A model generated the notes under the pieces. It ran no database searches, was not told the origin of the DNA, and saw only the letters and a program-made list of their open reading frames with translations. A DNA stretch of 64,000 nt. It comes from JBGSMF01 sp964651475. GTDB lineage: Bacteria; Chloroflexota; Anaerolineae; Fen-1058. Position numbers and translations under genes: made by a program. This document shows, piece by piece, positions 1 through 8,616 of this stretch (its first letter is position 1; each line of letters begins with the position of its first letter). The stretch covers positions 62,001 through 126,000 of the forward strand of contig CAZYXV010000010.1 of the NCBI GenBank assembly GCA_964651475.1. Reading direction: 5' to 3'.

Positions 1-780
1 GAGCGCCAGGCTGCCATCGCCCAGGCGCGCCGCGAACTGGTCGGTTATCCGCAGCCGGTGAGAGATCGCTTTGAAAAGCTCCTCAAGGCCGCGCAGGCGG
101 CGCTGGTGCTGACCGAAAATCACACCTATTATATTGACTTTAACGGCCTGGGCCGGCTGCGCCGCGTGATCGGTGAATTTGGCAAGCGCTTTGCCGCGCA
201 GGATCGCTTGAGCCGGGCCGATGACGTCTTTTACCTCACACTCGACGAACTGCGCCAGATGGCGGCCGACCCCACGTTCAATCAGCGTGAGCGGGCCGCC
301 GCGCGGCGCGCCGAAGCTGAACGCTGGTCTCGCTATCCCGAACCTGCCGAGTTGGGCACGCGCCCACCCGAACCAGTGTACCTCTATTCGCCCGACGCGC
401 GCCGGATGATGCGTTACGTGGGCGGGCTGGTGGCAGACGCGCCGCTGCCCGCCGAAGAAGCGGGCGTGCTGCGCGGCCAGGCGGGATCGCCTGGCAAGGT
501 TAGCGGCCCGGCGCGCGTGATCCTTTCGCTGGCCGACGCGCACCGCTTGCAGCCCGGCGACATTCTGGTGACGACCACCACCGCCCCGCCCTGGACGCCG
601 CTTTTCCTCACGGCGGCGGCGGTGGTCACAGACGCGGGCGGATTGCTTTCGCACGGCGCGGTCGTCTCGCGTGAGTATCACATCCCGGCCGTCGTCGGCA
701 CGCGCCTGGCCACATCGCGCATCGCCGATGGCCAAATGATCGAGGTGGATGGCGATAACGGCATGGTGCGATTTGTCTAG
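1..780 (+). CDS. PEP-utilising enzyme, C-terminal part (5' end outside window)
   Basis: The reading frame is open from base 1, so only the C-terminal 259 codons are present. The last 80 residues are a phosphoenolpyruvate-utilising mobile (swivelling His) domain: PGDILVTTTTAPPWTPLF, then TDAGGLLSHGAVVSRE, whose His in the SHG triplet is the phosphocarrier in this family, then IPAVVGT and a C-terminal DGD. The upstream part (YYIDFNGLGRLRR, ADDVFYLTLDELR) is the helical linker seen in PEP synthase and rifampin-phosphotransferase-like proteins. The ATP-grasp half would lie to the left. The substrate cannot be told from this fragment. Its stop overlaps the stop of the convergent acetyltransferase gene by four bases. 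Confidence 0.85.
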   Translation, partial: ERQAAIAQARRELVGYPQPVRDRFEKLLKAAQAALVLTENHTYYIDFNGLGRLRRVIGEFGKRFAAQDRLSRADDVFYLTLDELRQMAADPTFNQRERAAARRAEAERWSRYPEPAELGTRPPEPVYLYSPDARRMMRYVGGLVADAPLPAEEAGVLRGQAGSPGKVSGPARVILSLADAHRLQPGDILVTTTTAPPWTPLFLTAAAVVTDAGGLLSHGAVVSREYHIPAVVGTRLATSRIADGQMIEVDGDNGMVRFV

Positions 781-1616
781 ACCGTGTTGGGTTCGGGGCG
801 GAAAACGTAATCGGCGCGCAGGTAGGCCAGCTTGAAGCCGGTGCGCACCATGTTGTGAAAAGATGGGTTGGAATGTTCGGGCGTATCCTGGACGGCTTCC
901 GCGACGAGGCGCGTGCAGCCAAGCGCGATACCGTCCTGGATGCGCCGCGCCATAATCGCCCCTTGCGCTCCCCGCTGCCGAAAAGGCTCTAATGTGCCGC
1001 CCCAACCCAGCCAGCCCACGTTGCCTCTGATAAAGAGCGCGCCAGCGCCGGCGGGTTGGCTACCATCCCACGCGACGTAATGCCGCCAGCCTGGCCGGCC
1101 AACGAACGCACAGGTCGCCGGCTGCATCGCATCCGGCATTTCAAACGCCGCGCAGGCCACGTGGGCAAAGGCCGCCCTGTGTTCCGGCCCGACACACTCG
1201 ACGCGCAAGTCCGTGCGGATGGTTGGCGGCGGCTCGACGCCGCGATAGACTTGGGCCCATTGGACGTCCGGCGAAAATCCGCGCACCTGTAGCCAATCGG
1301 GCAGGGCGGGGGGCTGCGCTGCGGGGCTGAGGGTGACGGTGATGCTGGGACTGCTCGCCCGCCGGAAAAAGGCCATAATGTCGTCGAGCATCGCCGGCGT
1401 GGCGGGTTCCTCGATGCCCAGGCCAATCACGCGACTGTAAAAAGGCACGTCCAACCCCGCAATCGTGAACACAATCGCAGAGCCAATGCGTTCCAGCCGG
1501 GCGCCATAGCGGGACGCAAAGTCGGCGGGGATTGAACGGAAATAATCTGCCAATGCTTCACCTTCGCCAAACTCGACGAGCCGGGCGATGTCTTGAGATG
1601 CCGTCTGAATGTGCAT
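777..1616 (-). CDS. GNAT-family N-acetyltransferase
   Basis: A 279-residue protein. The C-terminal half carries the acetyl-CoA binding motif A of the GNAT fold (GTLEPFRQRGAQGAIMARRI, roughly residues 208-227), followed by a helix and an N/H-rich segment (HSNPSFHNMVRTGF) typical of the end of the domain. The N-terminal half is probably a degenerate GNAT-like repeat; such tandem proteins act on unknown small molecules. The ATG at 1616 follows GAGGAAGC at good spacing. The substrate cannot be inferred. It is convergent with the PEP-enzyme gene, with a 4-bp overlap of stops and no room for a terminator between them. Confidence 0.8.
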   Translation of the reverse strand: MHIQTASQDIARLVEFGEGEALADYFRSIPADFASRYGARLERIGSAIVFTIAGLDVPFYSRVIGLGIEEPATPAMLDDIMAFFRRASSPSITVTLSPAAQPPALPDWLQVRGFSPDVQWAQVYRGVEPPPTIRTDLRVECVGPEHRAAFAHVACAAFEMPDAMQPATCAFVGRPGWRHYVAWDGSQPAGAGALFIRGNVGWLGWGGTLEPFRQRGAQGAIMARRIQDGIALGCTRLVAEAVQDTPEHSNPSFHNMVRTGFKLAYLRADYVFRPEPNTV

Positions 1617-1710
1617 TTGCTTCCTCGTGTGTTTGTCTCCGAATCAGGCTTGGGGTTATCCACAGATTTTATGGCATAGGTGTTGTTATCCAAATCTGAC
1701 ACTGACTGGC

Positions 1711-1804
1711 GTCATTGCGAGCCGCTCCGCCTATGGCGGGCGGCGAAGCAATCTCCACGTGTGAAAAAGAGATTGCTTCGGTCACTTGGTTCCCTAGCAA
1801 TGAC
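1711..1804. repeat. palindromic interspersed repeat (MITE/REP-like)
   Basis: The ends are inverted copies (GTCATTGCGAG and CTAGCAATGAC) and an inner pair (GAAGCAATCTC and GAGATTGCTTC) is also inverted, so the 94-bp unit can fold into one long imperfect hairpin. This GTCATTGCGAG...GAAGCAATCTC type of repeat is familiar from many environmental bacterial genomes. It sits alone in the 1617-2045 gap; otherwise that gap shows only the presumed promoter and leader of the secreted-protein gene. Confidence 0.75.
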
Positions 1805-2045
1805 AGTGCGAGCCAGTTATGTCTGTTGTCTATTCCGACGCTTGGTTCCCGCAAGGACTTTACCCGGAAAAGTCTAAATCCAGGAGCATTATACTGTACT
1901 GTTTCAAGTGAGGTGAAACAGGCTTTTAACTGGAATGAAATGCAACAATATGCTATAGTGTGTTGTACTTGGATTATTGTGCCCGAGTGTGCGGGCACTG
2001 GGCGGCTGGTACAGCCAACGGATCACGAGTGCAAGGAGCGATACG

Positions 2046-3386
2046 ATGAGATCAAACAAGCGTTGTCTCGTTTTCTTTTTCGTTAGCGTCTTGTTGGTTA
2101 GCGGTTTGGCGGGCGATCTGGTCTTGCCCCGCCAGGCGGCGAGCGCGCCGCTTGTGCAATCTGGCGGTGTGGGGGGCTGTCCGCTATTCCCGGCGAATAA
2201 CGTATGGAACACCCGTATTGACTCGCTGCCCGTAGACCCTCGTTCGGACGACTATATCAATATGATCGGTTCCAATACCGGCGTGCATCCCGACTTCGGC
2301 ACGGAGTGGGAAGGCGCGCCCATCGGCATTCCCTATACGACTGTGCCTGGCACCCAGCCGCTCGTCCAGGTCGTGTTCGAGTACGACGACGAGAGCGATC
2401 CGGGCCCATACCCTATCCCACCCGATGCGCCCATCGAGGGCGGGCCGGACAGCGACGGCGACCGGCACGTGCTGGTGGTGGATCGAGACAATTGCACGTT
2501 GTACGAAATGTGGAGCTCGTACCCGCAGGCGGATGGAAGCTGGCAGGCCGGGTCGGGCGCGGTGTTTGATCTTTTATCCAATGCGCTGCGTCCCGACACC
2601 TGGACATCGGCGGATGCGGCCGGCTTGCCCATTTTGCCCGGGTTGGTGCGTTACGACGAGGTCGCTTCGGGCGTTATTACGCATGCTTTGCGCTTTACGG
2701 CGCGCTATACCCAGCGCAAGTACGTCTGGCCGGCGCGCCATTACGCCTCGTCAAGCACCGATCCGGCGCGTCCCCCGCTGGGCCAGCGCTTTCGCTTGAA
2801 AGCGTCGTTCGACATTTCGGGTTTTTCGCCCGAGGTGCAGGTGATCCTCACGGCGCTCAAGACCTATGGCATGTTCCTGGCCGATAACGGCAGCAATTGG
2901 TATATCAGCGGCGCGCCCGACCCGCGTTGGAACGACGACGTGTTGGTGAGTGAGTTGAGGCAGGTTAGAGGATCGGACTTTGAGGCCGTGGACGAATCGG
3001 GGTTTATGCTTGACCCTGATTCGGGCCAGGCGCGCCAGGCCGATGGCTTTACGCTGGCCGTTATTCCGACGCACAACGTCGTGGCGCCCGGCGGCGTATC
3101 GCGGCATACGCTCGTGGTAGAGCCGACGGGCCAGTTTAGCAGAACGGTGACATTGACGGCCGATTTACCACCCGACCTGCGCACGCGCCTGTGGCCCACG
3201 CATATCACGCCGCCCGGCCAGGCGACGCTTGTCTTGACGGATACTCACACCGGCACAATGCTTTTGCCCGGCGTATGGTACAGCGTGCCTGTCACGGTCA
3301 GCGGCGGCGGGCTGTCGCAAACGGCTGTTGTCCATTTACTCGTCGGCGGCGCGGGGGTTTATTTGCCGTTGGTGTTGGCGAATTAA
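2046..3386 (+). CDS. secreted protein of unknown function with YLPLVL C-terminus
   Basis: The chosen ATG at 2046 follows AAGGAG with 7-base spacing and begins a classic signal peptide (MRSNKR, hydrophobic LVFFFVSVLLVSGLAG, cleavage near AASAP). The remaining ~415 residues are Gly/Pro/Asp rich. A central part (FPANNVWNTRIDSLPVD, PPDAPIEGGPDSDGDRHVLV, TWTSADAAGLPILPGLVRYDE) resembles an uncharacterised family of exported proteins; a later segment (THNVVAPGGVSRHTLVVEP) looks like an Ig-like or fibronectin-like beta domain. It ends VYLPLVLAN, the short hydrophobic tail found on many exported Chloroflexi proteins. No catalytic motif is recognised. An upstream in-frame ATG at 1977 would destroy the signal peptide. 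Confidence 0.75.
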   Translation: MRSNKRCLVFFFVSVLLVSGLAGDLVLPRQAASAPLVQSGGVGGCPLFPANNVWNTRIDSLPVDPRSDDYINMIGSNTGVHPDFGTEWEGAPIGIPYTTVPGTQPLVQVVFEYDDESDPGPYPIPPDAPIEGGPDSDGDRHVLVVDRDNCTLYEMWSSYPQADGSWQAGSGAVFDLLSNALRPDTWTSADAAGLPILPGLVRYDEVASGVITHALRFTARYTQRKYVWPARHYASSSTDPARPPLGQRFRLKASFDISGFSPEVQVILTALKTYGMFLADNGSNWYISGAPDPRWNDDVLVSELRQVRGSDFEAVDESGFMLDPDSGQARQADGFTLAVIPTHNVVAPGGVSRHTLVVEPTGQFSRTVTLTADLPPDLRTRLWPTHITPPGQATLVLTDTHTGTMLLPGVWYSVPVTVSGGGLSQTAVVHLLVGGAGVYLPLVLAN

Positions 3387-3463
3387 ACGGTTGAAATGAT
3401 TGTCGAAATAATCTATCGGTGGTACACTAGCCCGCACATATATTACAATAGAAGGTAACCGTC

Positions 3464-5227
3464 ATGTACAAAACACATCAATGCGGAGAATTGCGCGCAG
3501 CGCGCGTCGGGGAACACGTCACGTTGGCCGGCTGGGTGCATCGCCGCCGCGATCACGGCGGATTGGTTTTTTTTGATTTGCGTGATCGCAGCGGCCTGGT
3601 GCAAGTTGTGACGGATCCTCAGGGCGCGGCGGCGGCGCATCAAGTTGCCCAGGAATTGCGCGGCGAGTACGTGGTGCAGGTGGAGGGTAGGGTGCGCCCT
3701 CGCCCCGAAGGCCTGGCCAATCCCAACATGCCCACTGGCGAAGTCGAAGTGGTGGCCAGCTCGATCACCGTGCTCAACCCCAGCCGCACGCCGCCGATTC
3801 ACATTGACGACGATGGGCGCAGCACTGACGAGACGCTGCGCTTGAAATATCGTTACCTGGATTTGCGCCGCGAGCGATTGCAGCGCAACATGCTCGTGCG
3901 CCACCAGGTGGTCAAGTTCATGCGCGATTTTCTGAGCGAGCGCGGGTTCGTGGAAATCGAAACCCCTATCCTCATCAAGTCTACGCCCGAAGGCGCGCGC
4001 GATTATGTGGTGCCCAGTCGCGTGCATTCCGGCAAGTTTTACGCGCTGCCGCAATCGCCGCAGCAGCTCAAACAATTGCTGATGGTGGCCGGTTACGAAC
4101 GTTACTTTCAGATCGCGCGCTGCTTTCGCGACGAGGACATGCGCGGCGACCGCCAACCCGAGTTCACGCAACTCGACCTCGAAATGTCGTTCGCCGGGCG
4201 CGACGATATCCTGGCGGTGGTGGAAGACTTGCTCACGGCCATGACGCCGGCCGTGGCCCCGCACAAACGCATCCTTAGCCCGTTCCCGCGCCTGAGCTAC
4301 ACAGAGGCCGTGGCGCGCTATGGCAGCGACAAGCCCGATTTGCGCTTTGGCATGGAGCTAGTGGATGTATCGGGCGCGCTCGGGCAAAGCGGCTTTAAAG
4401 TGTTCCGCCAGGCGATTGAAGCCGGCGGGCAGGTGAAGGCGATTTGCGCGCCGGGCTGCGCGGGTTATTCTCGGCGCGAGCTGGATGCACTGGCGGCCAT
4501 CACGCAAGGGCAGGGGGCAAAAGGATTGGCGACGCTGGCCTTGACTGCCGAAGGAATCAAGGGACCGGCATCCAAGTTTTTGGCCGAAGGCGAAATGGCG
4601 TACATCACACAAGCCACAGGCGCCAGGGCGGGCGATCTGGTGTGCATTGTGGCGGATGCGCCGGGTGTTGTGGCCAAAGCCCTGGGCGCGCTGCGGCTGG
4701 TTTTCCGCGACAAGCTGAACCTGGTCCCTTCCGACTTGATCGCTTTTGGGTGGGTGATAGACTTTCCGATGTTTGAATGGAACGAAGAAGACAAGCGGTG
4801 GGACGCGGCGCATCATCCGTTCACCATGCCCAAGCCAGAGCACCTGGCTCTTTTGGAAAGCGATCCGGCGCGCGTTCTTTCAGACGCTTACGATTTGGTG
4901 TGCAACGGTTACGAGCTGGCATCGGGCAGCATCCGTGTCCATCGCCGCGATATCCAGCAGCGCATCTTTAGCATCTTGAATTATTCTGAACAAGAAGCTC
5001 AGGCTCGCTTCGGGCACATGCTGGAAGCGTTCGAGTACGGCGCACCGCCGCACGGCGGCATGGCGCCGGGCATTGATCGGCTGGTGATGCTCTTGTGCGA
5101 CGAACCCAGCATCCGCGAAGTGATCGCCTTTCCCAAAACGGCCAGCGCCGCCGACGTGATGACCGATGCGCCATCGCTCATTGACGATAAACAGCTGCGC
5201 GAGTTGCACCTGCAAATCAATCCGTGA
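3464..5227 (+). CDS. aspS: aspartyl-tRNA synthetase
   Basis: A 587-residue bacterial-type class II enzyme that charges tRNA-Asp (possibly also tRNA-Asn; this cannot be judged here). An N-terminal OB-fold anticodon-binding domain covers about residues 15-110 (VTLAGWVHRRRDHGGLVFFD). Motif 1 surrounds FVEIETPILIKSTPEGARDY, motif 2 is FQIARCFRDEDMRGDRQPEF, the inserted GAD-type domain lies near residues 290-420, and motif 3 is GGMAPGIDRLVMLL, followed by REVIAFPKT. The length is normal for the family. The ATG follows an AGAAGG element. The gene is monocistronic; the 6S RNA promoter begins about 40 bp after its stop. Confidence 0.97.
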   Translation: MYKTHQCGELRAARVGEHVTLAGWVHRRRDHGGLVFFDLRDRSGLVQVVTDPQGAAAAHQVAQELRGEYVVQVEGRVRPRPEGLANPNMPTGEVEVVASSITVLNPSRTPPIHIDDDGRSTDETLRLKYRYLDLRRERLQRNMLVRHQVVKFMRDFLSERGFVEIETPILIKSTPEGARDYVVPSRVHSGKFYALPQSPQQLKQLLMVAGYERYFQIARCFRDEDMRGDRQPEFTQLDLEMSFAGRDDILAVVEDLLTAMTPAVAPHKRILSPFPRLSYTEAVARYGSDKPDLRFGMELVDVSGALGQSGFKVFRQAIEAGGQVKAICAPGCAGYSRRELDALAAITQGQGAKGLATLALTAEGIKGPASKFLAEGEMAYITQATGARAGDLVCIVADAPGVVAKALGALRLVFRDKLNLVPSDLIAFGWVIDFPMFEWNEEDKRWDAAHHPFTMPKPEHLALLESDPARVLSDAYDLVCNGYELASGSIRVHRRDIQQRIFSILNYSEQEAQARFGHMLEAFEYGAPPHGGMAPGIDRLVMLLCDEPSIREVIAFPKTASAADVMTDAPSLIDDKQLRELHLQINP

Positions 5228-5264
5228 TCAGCAAGCGAGCAACCTGTAACGGGCGGCCCGTGAT

Positions 5265-5293
5265 TTGCCTGTTTGGGGATTTTGTGTTAGACT
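5265..5293 (+). promoter_or_regulatory. sigma70-type promoter of the 6S-like RNA
   Basis: TTGCCT at 5265-5270 and TAGACT at 5288-5293 are separated by exactly 17 bp, which puts the start of transcription near 5299-5301. That is the base of the long closing stem of the RNA annotated downstream, so the RNA has its own promoter rather than being read from aspS. Confidence 0.6.
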
Positions 5294-5296
5294 ATG

Positions 5297-5470
5297 GCCG
5301 TGCCCTGCTGTGTGCGTGATGCCGCATCAACGTTTTGAGCCAACACTTTTAAAAGGGGAACCGGAACTCTAAAGGGGATGCGATAGCCTCTCAGGCAAGG
5401 TTGAACCGATAGGCTAGGTTCCCACCTGCGTAAGCAGGTTCAAAACTCCGCGACACACGGCACGGCGGGG
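5297..5470 (+). ncRNA. ssrS: probable 6S RNA
   Basis: About 175 nt with no reading frame. The ends pair: GCCGTGCC (5297-5304) with GGCACGGC (5459-5466), continued by TGTGTGCG with CGCGACACA (one bulge). A second inner stem joins CGCATC with GATGCG. The 3' part holds GAACC...GGTTC and the hairpin ACCTGC-GTAA-GCAGGT. A long closing stem, an open central bubble and about 175-nt length are the 6S layout, in which the RNA mimics an open promoter and sequesters housekeeping RNA polymerase. A fragment resembling a glycine-riboswitch core (CTCTCAGGCAAGG) was considered, but the rest of that aptamer is absent. A covariance search with the 6S model would settle it. Confidence 0.55.
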
Positions 5471-5481
5471 TCGGACTTATT

Positions 5482-5556
5482 CGGGGCGTAGCTCAGTTAG
5501 GCTAGAGCGCTGCGATCGGGCCGCAGAGGCCGGAGGTTCAAGTCCTCTCGCCCCGA
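5482..5556 (+). tRNA. trnP: tRNA-Pro (anticodon CGG)
   Basis: It folds into a complete cloverleaf: acceptor CGGGGCG/CGCCCCG, D-stem GCTC/GAGC, anticodon stem CTGCG/CGCAG with loop ATCGGGC (anticodon CGG at 5517-5519, reads CCG), T-stem GGAGG/CCTCT with TTCAAGT loop. C1-G72 with A73 is the usual proline identity set. CCA is not encoded. The 3' half is duplicated 18 kb downstream (see the att repeats). Confidence 0.93.
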
Positions 5557-5571
5557 CAAAATGGCACTTGT
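5520..5571 (+). repeat. attL-like direct repeat (3' half of tRNA-Pro plus start of terminator)
   Basis: These 52 bp are identical to 23584-23635. They begin at the 3' side of the anticodon loop and run 15 bp past the tRNA, the usual extent of a tRNA-type integration core. Here the terminator stem that follows is imperfect (ACTTGT...ACAAGCGCC), whereas at the other copy it is a perfect 19-bp palindrome. This suggests that the sequence after 5571 came with an inserted element. Confidence 0.75.
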
Positions 5572-5589
5572 TAGATTGGCTGACAAGCG

Positions 5590-5975
5590 CCTTTTTGTTT
5601 TTCCAACTTTTCCACCGCTGCCCTTCGGTCTGCTTCGGTGCTGCGCGTGTACCGCGCCGTTGTGTTGATATTCTCGTGACCCAGCAGATCTGCCAATGTT
5701 ACCAGAGCTTGTCCTGAGCGAAGCCGAAGGATCACCCTTGCCCTCACGCAAGCGGAAACTCCCGCCAGCGTCGCAAAGGTATGCCTCAAAGTGTGCGGCG
5801 ATATATCCTCCAGCCCGGCCTGCCGCGCGTACCCCGCCTGGCGCAGACAGGTTGTCCAGCATGCGCCACACGCCCGATGAGGTAATTGCCTCGCCGCGTT
5901 GGCCGATGAAGAGATGCTTGTCGTTGGCCTGAGCAGGGTGGGGGCATACTCTGGGGCCGGTATTGGCCAGGAGCG
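5590..5975 (-). pseudogene. tyrosine recombinase (XerC-like) remnant A
   Basis: Read on the minus strand in two frames this gives pieces of the recombinase that is intact at 49935-50825: HPAQANDKHLFIGQRGEAI, the box II HxxR region PHTLRHTFATL, and LLGHENINTTARYTRST with the catalytic Tyr. The N-terminal domain is missing, frames shift around 5800, and an interspersed repeat (5708-5730) has been inserted into the coding sequence after TFATL. The part between the box-I segment (LLANTG) and RPHPAQAND is missing by the same deletion seen in the other remnants. It sits directly against tRNA-Pro, as a decayed integrase would. Confidence 0.8.
5708..5730. repeat. short interspersed repeat (CCTTCGGCTTCGCTCAGGACA type)
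   Basis: CTTGTCCTGAGCGAAGCCG continues to GAAGG at 5730; a near copy in opposite orientation lies at 23509-23530. This small repeat is widespread in environmental genomes and here interrupts the recombinase remnant. Confidence 0.6.
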
Positions 5976-6043
5976 TTGCTTCGTTGACCACATTCGCCAG
6001 GTCTACGCTGGAAGAGCCGGGCGTGATGCGCGCGATCGTCGGT

Positions 6044-6075
6044 TAGGGCAAAGGATTGGTAGGGCAAAGGATTGG
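6044..6075. repeat. tandem 16-bp duplication
   Basis: TAGGGCAAAGGATTGG occurs twice head to tail, just after the stop of the radical SAM gene (which is on the minus strand). No other feature is seen between 5976 and 6090. Confidence 0.8.
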
Positions 6076-6090
6076 GCGATTGCCTCAGCT

Positions 6091-7572
6091 TCAACCGACG
6101 TGCAGCTCGATCACCTGGCGGAAATGGAAACCATAGATCGCCAACGTGATGGCCAGCGGGAACAACTGCGGACGCCGGAACAGCGTCCAAAAAAAGAGCT
6201 TCCAATAGTGCGCGCGCTCGACACCGCGAATGCCCAGCCGGTAAATGGATCGTCCCAAGGCCAGGATGTATTGCAACTCCAAGGGAGATCTAATCTGGGG
6301 CGGCTGGTACTCGCGGAGAAAAGTCAAAACACGCTCATAGTAAAACTGGGGCGCATAGATTTGGTCCAGGATCTTGCGATAGCCTTCCCGCAGCGGTTCC
6401 AGGCCCATCTTGGGGATGATGTTGGTTGAGCCATCCACGTTGTCGCCCGACATTTCATTCACCAGGCGGCCTTCTCGTTTCAGACGTTCGTACAGACCTG
6501 TTCCTGGAGGAGCTTGCAGCAGTCCTACCATGGCCGTCACGATGCCGCTCCTCTGGATGAAATCAATCTGCTGCTGAAAGATCGAGGGACTGTCGCTATC
6601 AAAGCCGACGATGAACCCGCCTTGCACCTGGAGGCCGGCGCGCTGAAGCTGCTTGACGCTCTCCACCAAGTCTCGACCCTTGTTTTGGGTCTTGCTACAT
6701 TCGACCAGACTGTCTTCATTGGGCGTCTCGATGCCGACAAACACGGTATCGAATCCGGCTTGGGTCATGAGTCTCATCAGATCCGGATCATCGGCCAGGT
6801 TGATGGATACTTCTGTGTTGAACGGCATGCCGACTTTGCCCTTCCGCCACTCAATCAACGCCGGCAGCACCTCGGACTTGAGTTGCTTCTTATTGCCGAT
6901 AAAGTTGTCGTCCACGAAAAAGACGCTTTTGCGCCAGCCCAGCGCGTAGAGACTGTCCAACTCGGCAATGATCTGCGCGGCGGTCTTGGTGCGCGGGCGA
7001 TGCCCCAACAGCGCCGTTACATTGCAAAAGTCGCAACTGAAGGGGCAGCCTCGGGAAAACTGGATGCTGATCGTATCGTAATGTTTGAGATTCACCAATT
7101 GCCACAGGGGCGCTGGGGTGTGTTGGATGTCTGGGAACTCGGTTGTGGTGTAAATCTGTCGAGCGCACCCGTTGGCCAGGTCTGCCAGGAAAGGCGGCAG
7201 GGTCAGCTCGGCCTCGTTGAGCACAAAGTGATCCACCAGGCCGAACCGTTCATGTTCCATAGTAAAGAGCGGTCCGCCCGCCACCACCTTCACACCGGCC
7301 TCTTTACAGCGAGCGATCAAGGCGCGCGCCGAGTCGCGCTGCACGATCATGGCGCTGACAAAGACATAGTCGGCCCAGGCCAGGTCTGCTTGGGTGAGGC
7401 GGCTCGCGTTGAGGTCAACCAGCCGTTTTTCCCACTCGGGAGGCAACATGGCCGCCACGGTCAATAGACCTAATGGCGGCGCGCCGGCCTTTTTATGGAC
7501 AAACTTGAGCGCGTGTTTGAAACTCCAAAAGGTATCCGGAAATTCTGGGTATATCAACAAGATTTTCAACAT
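6091..7572 (-). CDS. B12-binding radical SAM protein (DUF4070 type)
   Basis: A 493-residue protein. An N-terminal cobalamin-binding-like Rossmann domain covers about residues 1-140 (MLKILLIYPEFPDTFW, VKVVAGGPLFTMEH). The radical SAM domain follows, with the cluster motif CPFSCDFCNV near residue 190 binding the [4Fe-4S] that cleaves S-adenosylmethionine, then FVDDNFIGNKK and GFDTVFVGIETPNE strands of the TIM-like barrel. The C-terminal ~130 residues match the DUF4070 extension of this subfamily. Relatives methylate or rearrange lipids, hopanoids or other non-activated carbons; the substrate here is unknown. The ATG at 7572 follows AAAGGAGATA. It stands alone, with the suf-like genes starting upstream in the same direction. 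Confidence 0.88.
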   Translation of the reverse strand: MLKILLIYPEFPDTFWSFKHALKFVHKKAGAPPLGLLTVAAMLPPEWEKRLVDLNASRLTQADLAWADYVFVSAMIVQRDSARALIARCKEAGVKVVAGGPLFTMEHERFGLVDHFVLNEAELTLPPFLADLANGCARQIYTTTEFPDIQHTPAPLWQLVNLKHYDTISIQFSRGCPFSCDFCNVTALLGHRPRTKTAAQIIAELDSLYALGWRKSVFFVDDNFIGNKKQLKSEVLPALIEWRKGKVGMPFNTEVSINLADDPDLMRLMTQAGFDTVFVGIETPNEDSLVECSKTQNKGRDLVESVKQLQRAGLQVQGGFIVGFDSDSPSIFQQQIDFIQRSGIVTAMVGLLQAPPGTGLYERLKREGRLVNEMSGDNVDGSTNIIPKMGLEPLREGYRKILDQIYAPQFYYERVLTFLREYQPPQIRSPLELQYILALGRSIYRLGIRGVERAHYWKLFFWTLFRRPQLFPLAITLAIYGFHFRQVIELHVG

Positions 7573-7629
7573 TATCTCCTTTCACGATCGAGATGGCAGC
7601 GGTTCAGGCCGCACTGGGGGCAGCTTCCC

Positions 7630-8616
7630 TCATTGGAGCATGCCGCGAATGATCAAATCAACGGCTTCATCTTCGTCCAGGCCACGCGCCAAGAGCGATT
7701 CGAGTTCCTTGCGGTTGACCGTGCCGATGGCCGCCTCGTGCGTCACCTGGGCTTGGTCGTTGCGCACGATGACGAGCGGCGTGTTGCGCGCCTCGGCCCG
7801 GCCGCGCACGATCTCGGTGCAGCTCATGTGCCCGCGCGCGCCGGGCGCGTTACCCTCTGCCGTGGTGTAAACCTGGCTGACGGCGTCGTCCCGCACGGCC
7901 ACGCGGGTCTTGGTCAGTCCACGCGCTCGCGCGCCGTTCAGCTGCACCACTTCGCGCACGGTGATGTTGTCGTCGCCCGTGCCATACGCCTTGGTCGTCA
8001 GCTCAGCCAGCGCATCCGCACCCACGCTGACCATGTAATCCAGTTCCATCAGGCCCACCCGCCCGCGCGTCAGACTGAAAGTGGTGACAAAACGTCCCCC
8101 ATCGGCCACGCGTACTTCGGCGTGAGGCCGCACTTTTACCCCGCCGGCCGGGCCGTGGTAATGCGCTTCGGTATACGTCATGGATGCGCCCTCGCCCACG
8201 CAAATGCAGGCTTCCATTAAGTGCTGTACCTTGATGGCATTGGGGAAAGAACAATGCGCCAGAAACTCGACTTGCGCTTCTGCGCCGATGTCGTACTCGG
8301 CGTAAATCTCCTGCCGCCCTTCAGTGGGGATGACGCCGAAACACAAGTGAACGGGCCGCTCAATTTTGACGCCAGGCTCGACGGCGATGTTTGCCTTCAC
8401 GCCATGCTCGAGTGACTCGGCTTCAAAGTGAACGCCGGGAATCTCGTGCGCGGTCAGGACTTGATTGGCGCTCACTACCAGCGTTGCCGCCTCGGACAAC
8501 TGCAAAGCATCCGGGTCGCCGCCCGCCTCGCGGTAAGCATTGAGCATAGCAGCCACGTCATTGGCCCAGCTGGGACGTTGTCCCATCGCATGTTCACGAA
8601 CTCTTGCATCGCTCAT
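7630..8616 (-). CDS. SufB/SufD-family Fe-S scaffold (SmsB-like)
   Basis: A 328-residue protein of the SufBD beta-helix family: HFEAESLEHGVKANIAVEPG, IYAEYDIGAEAQVEFLAHCSF and the C-terminal signature RGHMSCTEIVRGRAEARN, followed by THEAAIGTVNRKELESLLARG. The ATG at 8616 has AAGGAG 6 bases upstream and overlaps the sufC stop by four bases, so the two are translationally coupled. Only one SufBD protein accompanies SufC, with no sufS or sufU beside it. That matches the minimal two-gene SMS (SmsCB) type known from archaea and deep-branching bacteria rather than full SUF. It would build Fe-S clusters in the cytoplasm on a B2C2-type complex. The cysteine source may be the separate desulfurase at 52.7 kb. 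Confidence 0.85.
   Translation of the reverse strand: MSDARVREHAMGQRPSWANDVAAMLNAYREAGGDPDALQLSEAATLVVSANQVLTAHEIPGVHFEAESLEHGVKANIAVEPGVKIERPVHLCFGVIPTEGRQEIYAEYDIGAEAQVEFLAHCSFPNAIKVQHLMEACICVGEGASMTYTEAHYHGPAGGVKVRPHAEVRVADGGRFVTTFSLTRGRVGLMELDYMVSVGADALAELTTKAYGTGDDNITVREVVQLNGARARGLTKTRVAVRDDAVSQVYTTAEGNAPGARGHMSCTEIVRGRAEARNTPLVIVRNDQAQVTHEAAIGTVNRKELESLLARGLDEDEAVDLIIRGMLQ

Noticed and set aside
3443..4264. 273-codon frame antisense to aspS
   Set aside because: A mirror of G+C-rich codons; His/Arg-rich with no motif, fully inside aspS.
5380..5430. Glycine riboswitch
   Set aside because: Only a short core-like CTCTCAGGCAAGG is present; no second aptamer half and no glycine-metabolism gene downstream.
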